Source of the DNA: Zonotrichia leucophrys gambelii
Lineage: Eukaryota > Chordata > Aves > Passeriformes > Passerellidae
DNA length: 64,000 nucleotides
Assembly (NCBI RefSeq): GCF_028769735.1
Contig: NC_088178.1
Location: forward strand, 24,192,357-24,256,356
Direction: 5' to 3'
In this document: positions 1 through 14,940 of the stretch, piece by piece
Layout: each line of letters starts with the position of its first letter
How positions within the stretch are numbered: position 1 is the first letter of the stretch
Made by a program: the position numbers and the translations under genes
Notes under the pieces: model-generated
Seen by the model: the letters and a program-made list of their open reading frames with translations, nothing else
What the model was told of the DNA's origin: nothing
Databases searched by the model: none

Positions 1-3000
1 CCTTCGAACAGCACTGCTCTTACTCAAACATCTTGCACGATAGTTTTCCTTGGGGGTTATGGAAATGATAATCAGCCTTATGCTTGCTCTGTTTCCAGGT
101 GCCAGAAAGAGACTCTGGAAACAGGAGCTCAGCAAACAGACATTTTGTGTTGTACCATCACCTAGTCCAGTTTGTCAAAGGTGGAATTTTGAAGTATTAG
201 ATTGGGCTGTAATGATAAGCAATCTGCTAGGGGATTTTCATGTTTCTGCCTCGGTTGGACTTCAAAGTTCTGGTTTCAGTGACCTTCTTTGTTCTGTTTT
301 GTGTGAAGAGTGTTGTAGTGGAGAATCTAAAAGTGTGTTGTCCTTCCTGCAGTCTTTTGTGTTTTGTTGGGTTTTTTCCTCTCCAAACTCTTGCAGCAAG
401 TGTAGCATAGAAGCACAGAAAACTCTTAACCTCTTGCAAAAAGAAATAACATGTCAAATATTACAGTATATAACTGGATTCAGAAAGCAATTGACTTGTG
501 AACCAGGCTTGGTGAACCATTTTATTCACAATGTCTTTTCATTACTTATTCAGATAATTGATGCAATGTTTGAAGTCCCTGAAGTGCACAGAAGCATCTG
601 CAATTTCACTGACATAGTAAACTATTTTAGAAAAAAAAAGTACTTCAGTGTCCTTACAATAGACAAAATATGCAGCCTTTGTTTCTATAAAGATTTAAAG
701 TTAATGCATGGGAGATTGAGTTTGGGATTTCCATAAATTAAGAGGAGTTCTCACCTTTCAACAGTTGGGTTTTTAGTACTGAAAAACAAGTGTAGTTTCT
801 CTGTGGGTTTGTGTGGCTTCATTAAAAATAAGCATTCTGGTGCTTCCCCTTGGTTATAAAAACTACTAATAATAAATGGTGGTATTTGTAAAACTGCTGA
901 CACTTCAGCAGTCGAAGAACACACTGAACAGATGCCTCCTGTTGCCCTGCACTTGAGAGTGTTTACTGGTGCTTCATGCAGCCTAGGTCATATTCTTGTT
1001 TTCGTGTTTCTGAGTGCTCCTGTAGCCTCTTCCCTCTGAATGCAGTCAGCTGCTCCCTGATTTGGTTTACATGCTCTTAGTGTCTCCCTCGGGTTCTCTC
1101 CATTCACCCGTCTTTCACAACAGGCTCTGCAAGCTTTGTTAATCAGCTCATCCATTTGCATTAGAAGGTGGTTTGTTTTTTTTTTTTTCCAGCACAAGAA
1201 AAATGGTTTTCACCCCTCACTGCTTGCTGTCATTCTTTAGTTTGGAGATTTGTAGTTTATCAAATTTATCACTTGCTGTACTGAGAGATAGAGCTACTTT
1301 TCTGTGGGTTGTTTTTCTTTGCATGTGTGTCCATCTATGTTACCTGGCCTCTTGCCTGCCTTTATAAAAAAAAAGCTTATTTTTTCTTCTTGATTGATTT
1401 CTTCCACTTGGTTCCTTTCATTTTCTTCACTGACTAGTAGTTCTATCACTTCTGGGATTTCATGCACTATTTCCAACACAGTTGACTTTATTTGAACCAT
1501 TGTCCTCCATATTTTCATGCAATGTATAGCTAAAAAGTCTTTGTGTAGCTGAACTCATTGCATCTTGCTGTTGTTCTCCTTTGTTTTTTAGGCCTTTTTC
1601 AGTTAGGCACAGTCACTTGCTGTAAAATACCTACATGGCAATGTTTTCTTTTCTCCAGTATACAAACAGTGGATTTCTTGAGCTTCCCAACTATCATGTC
1701 TGCTATATATCCTTTTGTATTTACTTCCTACAAATGCATAATTCTAAATGTCTTTTAATGGGTTGTAATATGTCAATTCATGCATTTTTGACATCCTTGC
1801 CAGTTTTAGTTGCAGTAGCCCATGTAAAGTCACCTTTTGCCAAGCTGTTGCTCATTGCTTATGCAGAACCCCAAACTGTCAAAGGTATATAAAAATGGAT
1901 ATTGTTTAAAAGAAATAACTTTTATTGGGAAATCTTTGTATGTCAAAAGTGAAGCTTTCCTATTAAAATGATGTGATACAAACTGGTCTGATACAGACTG
2001 CTGTATACAGGTCTGTCACTTGCCAAGTTTTAATTGTTTTTCCTCATTCAAGTATTTCTGGTTTTTGCTAACTTCTGTCTCATTATGCCCCTAGTTTTTC
2101 AGGAGATGTCCTTTCTCTACCCTGCTTGTCTGTTGTTCATGTACTCCCTGTGTAATACATTTCTAACCCACTGGCAAGTCTTCAGCAGATATCAGAAAGG
2201 TGGAATTTTCAACAATGCTGAACTACCACAGGTTTTGCAAAATCAAACGTCCAAAAAGGGTCTTAATTTGCTCTCATCTCTTTGGGAATTGCACAGCAGC
2301 AAGACTGGATGCTGGAGCTTAGAAAAGCATTGTTTCCACAGGACAAGGTTCCTGCTAGCAGCCTTAATGTGTGGGAGATTATTTCTGCCATGCCATGATG
2401 AGAAGAGATAAAGCACTTTGTATACCCTTACTGGCATCCTAGGTAACATCTCATAATCCAGACAATTTCCTTTTGCTTGAATTGAGCTGCTTGTTGGTGT
2501 TCACAATACCAAGCTTTCTGTTAATGTACTCCTTGCTGAATTCCACTGCTCCACAGAAAACATCAGCTTTAATTATGTCTTGGAAGAGTTGTTCAAATTC
2601 TGTCACTCAGGGCTGCACACTGTGGTTTGTACTGGGCTCACTGGAGCTCTTCTCAGCAGCAGGGAGCATGCAATAGCGAGCACCAGGATTGCTCTCTGCT
2701 GCTCTCCCTGGATGTGGCACCAGCCAGAGGAAGTTAATAAACACAACAGATGAAAGCAGGGAAGGAATCAAAGATGAAAAGAGATTGGTAGAGAAGGAAA
2801 AAATGGCATTTTTGGAAGTAAGTAGCACATTAAGCAGATTGGGTCCAATTGGTTTGTTTTGCCTTTTTTCTGTTCTGAGGAGGAAGCATGATATTTATTG
2901 GCCAGAAAGGCAGTTTCTGGAAGAATGATGTGCCTAGAAAGAGAGGACTAAACCTCAGCATGCTTAAAGATAGTTGCTGCATGTTTCACTCAGGGATGGG

Positions 3001-6000
3001 ATGGATCTTTAGTGTCCTGTACTCCTTCTGATCTGCATCAATTTTCTGTGTAGGTTGCTCCTCTAGGAACCAGCTCAAGGATTTCAGACTTGTGCAGGTA
3101 GGAAGAACCTGCAGGAATGTCCACCAGGCAGCTTGTCTTAGCAGAAATCTGATACAGAGGAAGGAGCAAGAACCAACAAATAGCTGATATTTGGAATGTA
3201 ATGCCATGTCATGCAGGGCATTTTTCAGTCCACCAGAAAATTTACACTGACTGAATAATGTCAGGAGGTTTCACATGATCTGCAAAGCTTCTCTTTCCCA
3301 ATAAGTCAGAGTCCTGTGATATCTAAACTGGGTTTACCCTGTCACAATAGGACAGCCAAATTTCCCATTTCACCAGTGGGACCTTAGGAGGAAGAGCAGT
3401 TGCCAGTTTGCATTTGCCACAGCTGGCAGAGTGACTGGAGAGGTGAGAAACTTCCTCTCCAGCCCAGATATCTTCCTCTGGCAGCAGTAAAGACAAACTG
3501 ATGCCAGATTTCTCTCTCTCTCCACTTGTCCTCTGCTGGTATGTGGGGGAAGATATTAAGGTCAGCCCCAGGCTCCGTGTGCTGTGACAGCGTAGGTTGT
3601 TCCCTTACACAGATGGTCTGGCTAATGAGAGTACATTGCTGAGCAGCTCTGAATCAGGGTTATTAACACCCAGAACTAACTGCACTTCATGGAACCACAG
3701 AGTTCAATCATCTCTAGTACTGGGATGCTCTGTGTGGCACAGACACTCACTTCTTGTGTGCCTCTCTGTGCATCTTACTCGTCTCCCCCTGCAAATGTCT
3801 GACTGATGAGAATCCCAACCTGAGATATGCTGTCTATTGTCTGTTTTTCCATCCACTTTCCCAATGATAAAATGGTCTACTTAGAAACTGAAAACTCAGA
3901 GTTTTGCCCTCTGTGCCCCAGCCCTGAGCTTCAATGGAGCACCTGGGTTTGGGTGGTGGTGGAGGCTGCAGGTGGGACCCATCAGGGCACTCAGCCCTGG
4001 GAGTACATGGCAGTGCCAGGCTCCCAGCTCTTCTTCCTTGCCTGACTCCCACAATCTCATGTTGTTCTCTGCAGGTCACTCTACTGGAAACCTGTTTGAA
4101 ATTTTGCCAGGTTATGTTGCTTTTTTGTAGTGTTGAACAACACATTTGGGATCTTCTTGCAGTATGGGAATGTCACTGGCTGGTGTGCTTTTTTTTCCCT
4201 CTGTCCTGTTAACCTGTCAGCTCTGATGCTCAGCAGTTGCCATTTCACAGAATGGTGAGGCTGAGTTGGTGAGCAGGATAGGAAATTGCTGAGGAGCAAA
4301 TTTGGTACCCTGGAGCATCTGGCCTGTTCATCTTAATCTGAATCTTACAAGCAGTCTCTTGTGAGAGGTTTTTTTTCTGGATTCTTAAATGGATGAATCA
4401 AGTGAAGCTTCCATTAAGCTTGATTGCAGCGTTTTTAAAATTATTTAGATCTGGGTCTTGTGGAAGCATTTGGAGCAAGATTTTACTGTATACACTTAAA
4501 TGTTGTTTTTTTCCCAACATTCTTTTTTAGTATCTGGTCTTATTTTGGTTTGCATAGTTGATGTGACTGTATCTGTGAGATGTTTTTTTCCTTCATTCAT
4601 TACTTAAAAGCTTATGAAATGTGCAATAGCATCTAGTTTTGACAGATTTTTTTAATAAATTACTGTTATGATCCTAATGATACAGAAGGAGAGGTTGGCT
4701 CTGCTTTCCACATGGAACAGCAAGTGATGAAATTCAGGGAGTTCATTACTGGAGGGAATTCTGCATCTGTCAGCAGCATGTGCAGAGCTGCAGTCCTTGT
4801 CATGGCAGCGCTCATACCTGCTGCAGTGGGCACAGGCCCTGTGTATGGGGGAGTCTTGAGCATCCTAAGACCTGACTGATGCCAGTGGAAAGAGAAAAGA
4901 AAACCTTTGTGTGTGTCAAGCCATCCAGGTTGCTGAGGAATGCTGTGTGCTAGTAGGAGTTTCCTGAGCATCCCAAGTGTTTGTGCCCATGTGGCAGCTG
5001 AGAAGTGACAAGAGCAGGAGTGGATAGAGCCATGTCACCATCCTCCAGCCCGGGATAGTCTCCCAACCAGCTGAAGAGGGTGGCTTCCTGAACAGATGAT
5101 TGCTCCTAAATAATTGGCTTCATTTTCTGTGTTGATAGTCTTCCAGTTAACAGTGAGGTCAGTGGGAGTAATTGGTTAATAGCTTCATTGTGTCTTAAAT
5201 TTAAATAGCACCATTAACCTCAAAGGTCATGAGCTGAAATTTCTACTACCAAACCACAGAATTTGATGGTGTGCACCTATACTGCCCTGTTACTTTGGCA
5301 GAAAGCACAAAATTATGGAAGTAGTCTGGAGAAAGACACAGCACCAATATGCTGGAGAGATTTGTTGCCAGCAGTTGAAATTCCTTCTCAAATGTTCCAC
5401 AGCATCACTGATGTCTAGCTTTCCTTTACCCCCAGAAGTAGGACCCTCTACCACAGCAAAACAAAATCTTGTCCTTTAACACCTTTAAAAAAAAAAGTAA
5501 ACATATTTTTTGTACACTAGTTCTATGTTGGTTATCTGTGCTTGCTTGGAACATTTTAAGTGAATTTTCTTAGGCATGGGACTATGAAAAATGTTAAAAA
5601 TAGAGGACTGTTTTGTTTATTATGTGAGTTTAAAGTTCCTTCATTGTACGATGTCAGAAGAACAATTAACTTTTATCTGAGCAGAGCAGGGTGTCCCTCG
5701 GTGCAGGTTACAATGCATCCAGTGATACTATTAAAAGAAAGATTGTTTGTTGTTGCATTGGGGAATCCTTATAAAACATCAGGAAAACTGCCTGGAAGAA
5801 TATAAATGTGTTCAGGCAATGGAGTGAAATATTCTTAAACTGCAGGGTGATGGCCTGTAGCTGGATGGGTTTTCAGAGCAGCTGTTTTGATGTGATTGTT
5901 GCTTTTCCCAACAGTCATAAATTGGATGTACTAGAACCTTTTTTTTTCTTAAGGCTTTGCTGTTCGGAGGTCCAGAATCAAAGCTTTTGTTATGAAAGCG

Positions 6001-8400
6001 AGATTATCAAGCCTAGAGTTCATGAAATAAACTTTGCTGGTTTTTTTTCCTTTTGATGAGTTGTTTACATGCTTCCAAAGATGTTAGGCTTTTTCTGTGT
6101 ACAGACCAATGTAGTCTTGCAGGATTTGCTTTGTGTAGCTCTTATGGGTGCACTGAGTGTTGGCCTTGGTGTGAGTCTGTGTCTGTGCTAAACTTGCCTT
6201 GCTTGAATTGCTACTCCCTGAAGTACTTATTTGTCCTTATGAACAGCTGTGCTGAGTTAAATAAAGGATTGCACTGTGGAGTTAAGAGACCCTAGTGTGG
6301 CCAAAGCTCATTTAGGTGAGGGTCAGCTGGAGACCACCTGCTTTGGTCACCTGGTAAGCCCATGGTGGGACTGGGCTGACCAAAGGTGGACTTTCTGCTG
6401 GAGCAAGGCTCCCCTGGAGATCACTGGAGGGCTCCTTAGTGTGCAGCCAGTGAAGAAGAGCTTGATTTATCTTCCTCTCCGAAATCTGTAGAGCAGGACA
6501 GATGAGCTGTGCCGTGGAAGTGCCCATTTCCTAGAGCCTCCTGTACAGAGGGCTGGGGAGAGTCGCTGCCCAGCAGATGGGTAACCTCGGGTGAGGTGAA
6601 TTCATCCACACTGGCCTCTAGGACTGGTAAAGCCCATCCTCTCACATGCAGGTTCTCTCCACAGACTGGAGAAACCACAAGCAGCCTGGCTGCTGCCTCA
6701 TCTTCTACCTGCCTGTTCAATGAAAAACAAATCGGCTGTGGCTGTGGAAGAGAAAGTTCAGCACAGAAGTAAACTCACTCTTGGGTGCCAACCTGCCAGC
6801 TTCTCCAGCTGGGCTGTGCAAATCCCTTGAAGCCTTAGCACGAAATATTTATTGCTAGGTAACTGTAACATAAAGTTATTTATTAGGAAGGTTAGGCTGC
6901 AGAGCAACTTTTATTCCTACTAGCATATTTTTAATTTTTTTAAAAGGACAGTATTAAAAATACCCATTTTTCATCTGCCCTACTTTAAAGGAAGCTAAAA
7001 TCATCTGCTGAGGTATGTTGTACTTTGCAAAGACAAGTTTAAAGAAAACCATAGGTCTGCATGAAAATCTGAGACCTGGGTAGGAAAGCTCGAGCCATCC
7101 TGATCCTGAGAGATGAGCTCCAGGAACTCTAGAGGGCAAAAAGAGGAGCTGCAGATGATTTTTCAGTTGTCTTTCTTTAGCCTCTCCTGGATTTTGTGTC
7201 AGTATGGAAAGTTCAGTGTTGCCATTACTCTGATGCCAACAGAATCAGTTCTGGTTTTTATACCTGTTACTTCCTCTGTATTTTACCTTGTCTTCCTTAT
7301 TATAAAACTGTTATTTCTGTAATCTAAATTATTCACTAAAGACTTGTGTTAGCCATATTCATGAGGGAGCTGTTTATCCCTGAGATTTGGGTACCTTATT
7401 TAGGCAGCTTACCTGACCTTTATTTCTTAAGGGGTAGAAATAAAACAGATGTACACAGGAAGCTTCTTGAAAGTCCTGGTACTTGTATATACAGGCGTAA
7501 GCTTAGTAAAGCCATTTTAAACTTTTTCTCCTTTCCAGCATCCTTGGTTTTGGGATAGGTTACGTGAAAGGGTTTACTCAGAAATTACTGAGGATTGTTT
7601 TTTTTTTAATGTATGAAACTGTAATACTTATTTACCTTCTGCCTGCTGCTACTAAAATACTCTGTGTAAGTGCCAGCTGCTCTAACGAGAAGTAATTTGG
7701 ACAATTAATAGCTCTTGACGCTTTTTGTTGTCTTCATTCTCTTTTGTATCTTCCCTGCTTCTGCATCCTTCCTGTGTAATTGCAAGTTGCAGGAGGCATA
7801 ACCCTTCTGCATGCTGCTCACAGGTCTCCTTTGATTCCTCCTGTACCTCTGTTCTGATCCAGCCACCTCACACTCGTCCCCAGATCTCTTTCTGATCACT
7901 GTCTCAAAGCTTGGAAACATCAGCACATTAATCCCCTTTCAGGTTTTTATCTTTGTTCTTGTTATTGATATTGTTTGGCCTGAGTGCAAGGTGTATAGCA
8001 CACTGTATTACAGATGGGCTTAAAGCAAATCCATCAACTGTTCTAAAATTAGGCAATGCTGGTTGCAAGACCCTGTTCACATTTTTTATGAGGGTTTTTG
8101 TGCTTATACATAGGCACATTAAAAATGGCTGAACTCATGTAAATCTCCCTGGTAAGTCTGGAGTTCTTCAGTGTCTAGGTCCTTTCATTATTTACAAGTA
8201 AATACATTTTAAAAATGCAGTCATAAATCTTTGAAAACATCTTCATTTGTGCTCAGTTGAAACTTTGCTAACTGTATTATACAAAATTGACAGCAATGTA
8301 GAAATGTTTTAACTCTCCCTGTAGGTAGGATTGAGTTCTGCTTGTAGTGATAGGAAAGCAAGCTGTAGGATTTAGGATGTCTGTCACATGCAACTTTTAG
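1..8400. other. Upstream DNA, no recognised gene
   Basis: This is AT-rich sequence with scattered T- and A-runs (for example 1,175-1,188 and 5,485-5,496) and mildly GC-richer stretches near 2,600-2,730, 3,900-4,050 and 6,300-6,700. The longest open frame (50-736, + strand, 228 codons) resembles no family I know. No splice-bounded exon, RNA gene or intact repeat was recognised. It may be intergenic, or may belong to a longer upstream-starting ELAVL4 transcript. Confidence 0.6.
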
Positions 8401-11400
8401 TATCTCTGAATTTAAAAGGAGGAAAACAAAATCAGGGGGCTGAAGGCATTAAAATCTCTATTCCTGAGCCAAAATTAAAAGAACTGGAAGGGGGAGAAAG
8501 GTGCTAGTAATTCTTACTGCTGTGTTAACATGTTTACCTGCAGTGTATACTGCCTTTTGCCTTTTGGTCTTGCCGTGCTGACAGTGGGTTCTTTAAAATG
8601 TGTTGAAAATTGGCCAGGCAGGACATGGTGGGACGGAGTGGATGCTCTGTGTTGCAGAGCAGCAGTTCAGAGCTGGGAGAGGAGTGTGGGGCCAAGGACA
8701 TTGCTGGCCTTCAGACTTGCTGGGAAGGTGCTGAATCATCTTCTCCAAACCCTTCTTGCACTGCAGCAGAGCTGCTGGCCCCCTTCCCTGGCTGGCCTGT
8801 GCCCTGACAGGGACAGGAATCCTCTGCTGAGGTTATTCCCTGGCACACACGTGTGCCTAAATCTATGTGGCTGCCCAGCTTCCAGCTGTGGCACTGAGGA
8901 TGTGGTTCTAGCACTGCTAAGGCTTCTCTCACCATCAGGGCTATTTACATCTATTCATTTTGTTACCTCTGTGCTCTGCTGTGCCCTGGAGAGTTTTGTT
9001 CCAGTCTCCTGGCGCTCAAACATAAGTATCCACAGTGGGGTTTGCAAATACACACATCTTTGGAAAATTGGCATGTGATACTTAGAGCAGCTATGCAGCA
9101 TCCAAATTACACATCTCATAAGGCATGAAAAAGAAAGTGGGCAAGCAACATTAAATAGCATATTTGTGCAAAAGCAGCTGAAGTGTGATTTCTGTGGGAA
9201 CTGTGACTACTTGCCTAAGCTTTGTGCATCTAAATTCCTCATTTAGGGTTGTAAGTATTTAGGAAGGCTTTCTGTCTTGTTTTATATCTAGTGTCTAGCT
9301 CTTTAAGGAACTAGAGCTCTGACTACTCTTGATTCTTCTTCTGGGTTGGCTTTTTTTGTTTCCTTTCTCTCTTTTCTGGGTTCAGATCCAAAAGGTGATA
9401 GTTTTTCCAGGTAGCTGTGTGTTATATTTCATCTCCTCGGCGTCAGGAGGAATTTCATTGCACCACACAGAACATTGCATCGGCAGCAGAGTTTGTACAG
9501 TTGTCAGTGGGTTCCACAGCAGGGGCAGGGTGGGAGGCAGGGACAGGTTCCTGTGTTTCTGAGTGGATCATCAAATAAAAGCTAATTAAAGCTCAGGACC
9601 ATATCAGTCATCTTTTTCAACTACTGTTTTCTCAGAAATTGTATTGTGGTTTTTTTTTATATGGCTAGTGTTCAGTTATCATGACTTACATATTTTGCAG
9701 TGAAACCTTAAAAATTTAACTCTGTTTCATGAAATACATTAATTCACTAACCTTTAAGAGCCTAAAAAACATTTTCAATGTCATGCAAGGTTAGTCTCAA
9801 TCACCCACTCCTGCTTGATTTCCACAGGGCAGTTGGTAAGGTGTTTTATTTTGCTGGTTCCTTTTTAAATTACTCAGTAGATAAATTATGTACATATACG
9901 CTTAACTGTAAGTTGTTCAAGTAACAGTGGAAAAAGCCCCCTTGTTGTGTGAGTAAATAACCTGTTTAGCCATTGTTTTTCCCTCTACCCCCCAGTCCCT
10001 GCCACCTCCTGCACGCATGTACAGCAAAGGACAGTCAGGCAATTGGACTGGTTTCTTTTTTTTCCTTTCCTGTTCTCTTTGCTGAAATCTGGCTTTGGGT
10101 TAGATGCCATGAACAATTCAGCTCTGGCTTTCTCATCTGCGTTTGTCAGCATCACATGAATTACATGTTTAGCTTTTCAGTTTCTTGTAATTTCACAGAC
10201 AGTTTTAAATTAGTTAATTTCTTCTCTCTGTGTATATTTATAAGGGGTTTGCACACCTTAATGTTCCTGTTTTTTCCTAGTGCCCTTTTTTAGTTAGTCA
10301 TGCAGTGCATTTGCATGGGGTTATAGGTGAGGGAAGATATTTTAAATTATTATGAGGTCTTCTGATGAAAACACTGTGTGAGCTCAGTGTTGCTGAAGAC
10401 AGTGTTGATGTGGTATCTTGAACTGGAGGCAGTTTCCACAGAGGTTCTTGAATTACTGCATAGGACAAACCCGGGTGCTTGCATTGTGTAATGTCCTTTC
10501 CCTGCCCGTTATCTTTATTAAATCATTTTGTACACGAGATCCATCTCTTGCTCACACATGCCTCTCCTTGGTTCCTCATCCACCTGCACCGTCCCATCTG
10601 TCAAACAACAAAATAACTCTTTGATAAGAATTAAATGTTAATTTTATGAGAGGAGTGTCTTGAAAAAGAGTAAAACTGTTCCAGAGATAAATGCTTAGAT
10701 CTCCATAAGAGTAGAAAATGAGGTGATGGAAAATGCCAGGTTGTAGTTCACAGGCAGCAGCATTTAAATGGTTTGCTATAATCATATTAGGATAGAATTA
10801 AATTGAGTTCTTTATTTTGTGCTGCAGTGGAATAGGACTGTTACTGATCATTTTCTCCTCCCTCTTGCTTTGATGATTAGTGTGAAAACTCAAGCAGCAA
10901 AAATTACAGGAGTTCTGCAGCAGTGCAGGGAGACAGTGGTGTGAGGAGGTCTGACTTGGAGTGTTGTGTCCTTGCACATGAGAGCTCTGGTGCTTCCCTA
11001 ATAGACTGAAAATGAGACCACTGCTGCTTTATAAGAGGTCTGTTCCAGCCACATTGCTCTACAGCTTGGCAGATGGTGGCATGTGAATGGTTTCATATTG
11101 ATTGGATGGATTTGCCTCGGGGTAATAGGAGTATAGGTCCTTAAAGATGTAATTCTAGATAGTTTTTTCTTTTCATTTGAAAAAAAAAATCCACCATAAA
11201 AGTGCATTTGTAAGACACCTCTCTTTACATGAGTGGGGTGTGTGGTAACCAAAGCACTGAAGTTACCTGGAAATAAAAAGTCCTTAAATAGATTAGCACA
11301 AAGACCAAAAAGCCAAGAATACTTATTTACTAAGTGATTACGTTTTTACATTAGAAGAAAGTGACACTTTTAATTAGTGTTCAAGGCATATGGTGAATGA

Positions 11401-14400
11401 GAAAATAAGCTTATTTCATGCAAACAGAAATCGATGCAAATAACCTTTCTCATATAAAAAGGGATGACTTGAAACTCAATACATATTCAAGAAGGTTAAG
11501 TCATTACTGCATCACTTTAATATTAGTTAAAGGCCAGCAAAGAAAATCACTACTCTGCATATACTTACTCAGCATGGATTGCTATAAATGACAGGAACTA
11601 GGTGATGGTGCTTTGTAGGTGGTAAATCTAAAGAAGCCCTTGTCCATCTAATGCATTTATTCTTTAACCTCAGCAAATAACCTTTTGGGTTCTGCCTTAG
11701 CACAGGTAGTTGCCAGAGATGCCCTGGTTCCTCCAGCAGTTCTTCCCAGCTGGTAAAGACATTTTGTGATGCTCTTTTATTGTTCTTTCTCACACCTCTG
11801 CTTTGTGCTTTCAGTCTTGTAAATGTTGTTTGTAAATCCTTCGGTATGAAATGACTTTTCAAATGTATTTGTACAGCACCTAACACAAAGATCCCAATCT
11901 CATTCATGCCTCTGGGTGTTGCTGTAGAGCGTTGAGTGAATTGGTATTTTTTATAGTAATGGAAGTATTTCTTGAGGTATTTGACCTTAAATAAAGTGGA
12001 GAAAAAATACTTAAGTAGCTTGCAGACATGATGGAATAGGGACAGTTTGATACCTTGGGAGTCTTAGGTGCTATTGAACACTGGATCCTTTCCACGTATT
12101 TCAGTCTTGTGCTCTGATGCGTGCAACGGTGGTTTAGTAAATGAATGTAAGCCACAGTAAGTCATAGCAGTATCTTATCAAGTTCTCTTCAATTTGCTTG
12201 AAGGTACAGTTCATATTTTCTAGCAGAATTATTTACGTGCTGAATTTTGTCTTCCCATGAAAGAACCCTCTTATGAACGGAATGCTGATTTTTGTTCTTC
12301 TGTAGTACAAACCAGTTAGTTGGCTGTGCTTTCCCTTTTAATTATACTTTGTTCTCAAAACTGATTGGATTTTACCACTTTTGCTGAATGAAAAGCTCCT
12401 GCATAAATTTTAAGGTCCCTTTAAAAAAAAAATCTGCGTTAAAAGCTAAGTGATTTTAGGGTTTTGTTCATGGGCTTGCTGCTGGGGAGGAAAGGGCATA
12501 AAACAGTGACAATTTTTTTTCCTCCTGCTTGATAAGTGTAGGGGGGATTTACGTTGTATATCACAAGCAGCAGCTATTCCAAGAAAAATCTTTAAGATGG
12601 TTACTTGGATCTGTGTACACTGCCCACCTGGTGGTTATGGAGTGAACTGTTACTTTAAAGAATAGTTTAAACAACAGCCATGTTTGGGGCAGGCTAATCT
12701 TGCAAAGAGAGCAGTACATATAACAGGAGTCTACAGTGTGATAAGGGGAAAATTCAGCTCACTGACTAGATGTTTTAATGTGCGAACTCTAGGGAAATAA
12801 CATATTGACTATTCTGTTGTGCGCAAGAAAATTGAAGAACCCTTTGCAGACAGAGGGCTTGCAAAGGATTCTTTCTGTTTCTCTTAACCAAAATCTGTGG
12901 CAAGATGTTTGAAATCAGCAGGACGCTTAATGCTGCTTTGTTAAATAATGAGGTAATATTTTGTCACTTTTTCTGGGCAGCATCTGTTTTTTCTCCTTTT
13001 TCATATGTTGGTGAAGGATTCAGTTTAATCTTGTGCAAGTAAGATTTTTTTTTTAAATCATTCTTCAATTTATTATTTTTTTCCTTTTGATGCTTTTGGA
13101 GAATTGGGTTGTCTTTTATTTGCGGTTTCAATCGGCTGCTGTTGCCTAGGACATTATGCCACGTAAGGCTTCTAAACTGCACAGAGTAGGTAGTTATTAA
13201 CGCTGAATTGGCTTCTGGTATAGTCCATCTGGGCTCTGTATGAGAGAGCTTGCTAGCGGCTACTGATGCTAAGATACCCGCAACCTTTGGGATGTATGCG
13301 TGGTGGAGAGGGGCTCAGTGATATGAGATCACTTCTTTTAAGGGAAACTGTCATTAATGAGTCAAGAAACTGCTCATTTATGGTAAGGAGAGGGAGGGGG
13401 GGGGCTGGGAAACAACCCTGTGATTTCATTTTGATATTGGATTAGCTGTTTAAGACAAGTTTCTTTTTGTGGGGATGGAAGATTGCACTAAAAATATGCT
13501 TTGCTCAGGGGCTTGCTGGCTGATGCTGGAGAGGCTGTATAGAGAATCTGATGCTTTACAAATGTCACCACCGTGATGCGGTGGTCAGTCCCTTTCCCTG
13601 AAAGATAAATGGTACTATTGGAAACACGAGAATAAGGTTGACTTTTTCAACAATAGGATTCTGCCTTTGTCTTTCCAGAGAGAGGCCTCTGAGGATGTTG
13701 GAGCATTTGTTTTAGTGTTTCTCGGGAAGGCTGCGTGTGTGGGGCGCTTTTTGGGAAAGCGGTCAGTGTGCAGAGTACCTGGATTTATAGATGGATAAGA
13801 TTAGCTAATTTTTGAGAGGAGCAGCGTGCGATTATTGTTTGAGAAAAATGGCTGAATCTTGATATGCACAACGAATTTATAGTAACAAAGTAGGCTGAAG
13901 TTGAAAAGACTTAAAAATAATTTCTGGGTGCCTTCTCTGGTGTTATTAACCCCTGAAGAGACCTTAAATAAAAAATATGCATTACATGTCTAACTTTAAT
14001 ATTTGATGTATGTTTGTACAGGAATCTGTGGTAATATACTAGCTGTTGTAGCATTTTGATGTCTGTGTGTTCAGTCTAATGGGTCACCTAAATTTGAGTT
14101 AGGAAATGTATCTTACAGGCTCCTTTAATCTATGTTAGTTTTTACTAAGCTACAAATGTGCTCAGAGAGATGCGTGGTGAGAGAAATCCTCTGCAGCCTT
14201 TCACATTGTTCATATTTTAATTGAATTCAGTGCTCATTCCACAAATAGATTGTATGATGTTTTTTAAGTGTGATTTTTCTCCTTGCTTGGTTTATGTATA
14301 GCTGGATTTTATGAGCTTTGCTACATTTCATACATTTTATTGGTGTGTTTAGTCTCTGTGTGTGTTTGAGCGTATCTGTGGTTTAAAGAAATTTAAAATG

Positions 14401-14940
14401 TACTGAATGTCAGTCCCCAGCTTAGTAGTGTGAAGGGAATATTTATATTTTTTAAAAGATGAAATTGGTAGAACAATGATTTGATTTATGTGTTTTGAAA
14501 ATGGGTTTTGTGGTTTGTAGTCAGGTTTTCTTTCTCTAGGAAAGAGCTAAGTGAGCTTACAATGTGGCCCATCCTAGCTTTCTCGGTTTTCAGTTCTTTC
14601 ATTTAAAAATGCTTTCAGTGGTACTGATTTTTTTTTTAAAGTATTTAGTTGTTGAAATGAATCTGTGGATGGTAAAACTAAACGATCCTGAGTGTATCAA
14701 TAGGGTAATACTCGGTTGCTTTAGTTGAGATAAATGTAAATTCAAGGTTTGTTGTAATTACAGAGTGCTATGCCTGGTTACTTAGTACAGAGCATGCTTT
14801 AGGAAAATACCTCTCGAGTCAAGAGAAAGAAATGAATGCTTCCTAACTTGTGAGAATTCTTACAGAACTTGCCGTGGTTGGAAGGGGGTAAAATATTGCT
14901 GTTGGAAGTGAAGTTTTGTTAGTTTGTCAGTGGCAGCGAG
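8401..14940. other. Upstream DNA, no recognised gene; some hairpins and G-runs
   Basis: A GC-richer island at about 8,600-9,000 gives long but uninterpretable open frames on both strands. From about 9,600 the sequence is AT-rich. A perfect 7-base-pair hairpin lies at 13,567-13,585 and a nine-base G-run at 13,396-13,404. The 12,400-14,900 stretch has little simple repeat and many homeodomain-type TAAT words, as developmental non-coding elements often do. No gene is supported. Confidence 0.55.
13567..13585. repeat. Perfect 7-base-pair hairpin upstream of ELAVL4
   Basis: ACCACCG and CGGTGGT flank the five-base loop TGATG. It is GC-rich in AT-rich surroundings. Confidence 0.8.

Noticed and set aside
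50..75. ATGGAAATGATAATCAGC encoding MEMIIS, resembling the HuD MVMIIS start
   Set aside because: There is no splice border and the following residues diverge at once; coincidence.
8530..9078. 182-codon plus-strand frame
   Set aside because: Lies in a locally GC-richer stretch with frames open on both strands; Cys/Leu-rich translation without family resemblance.
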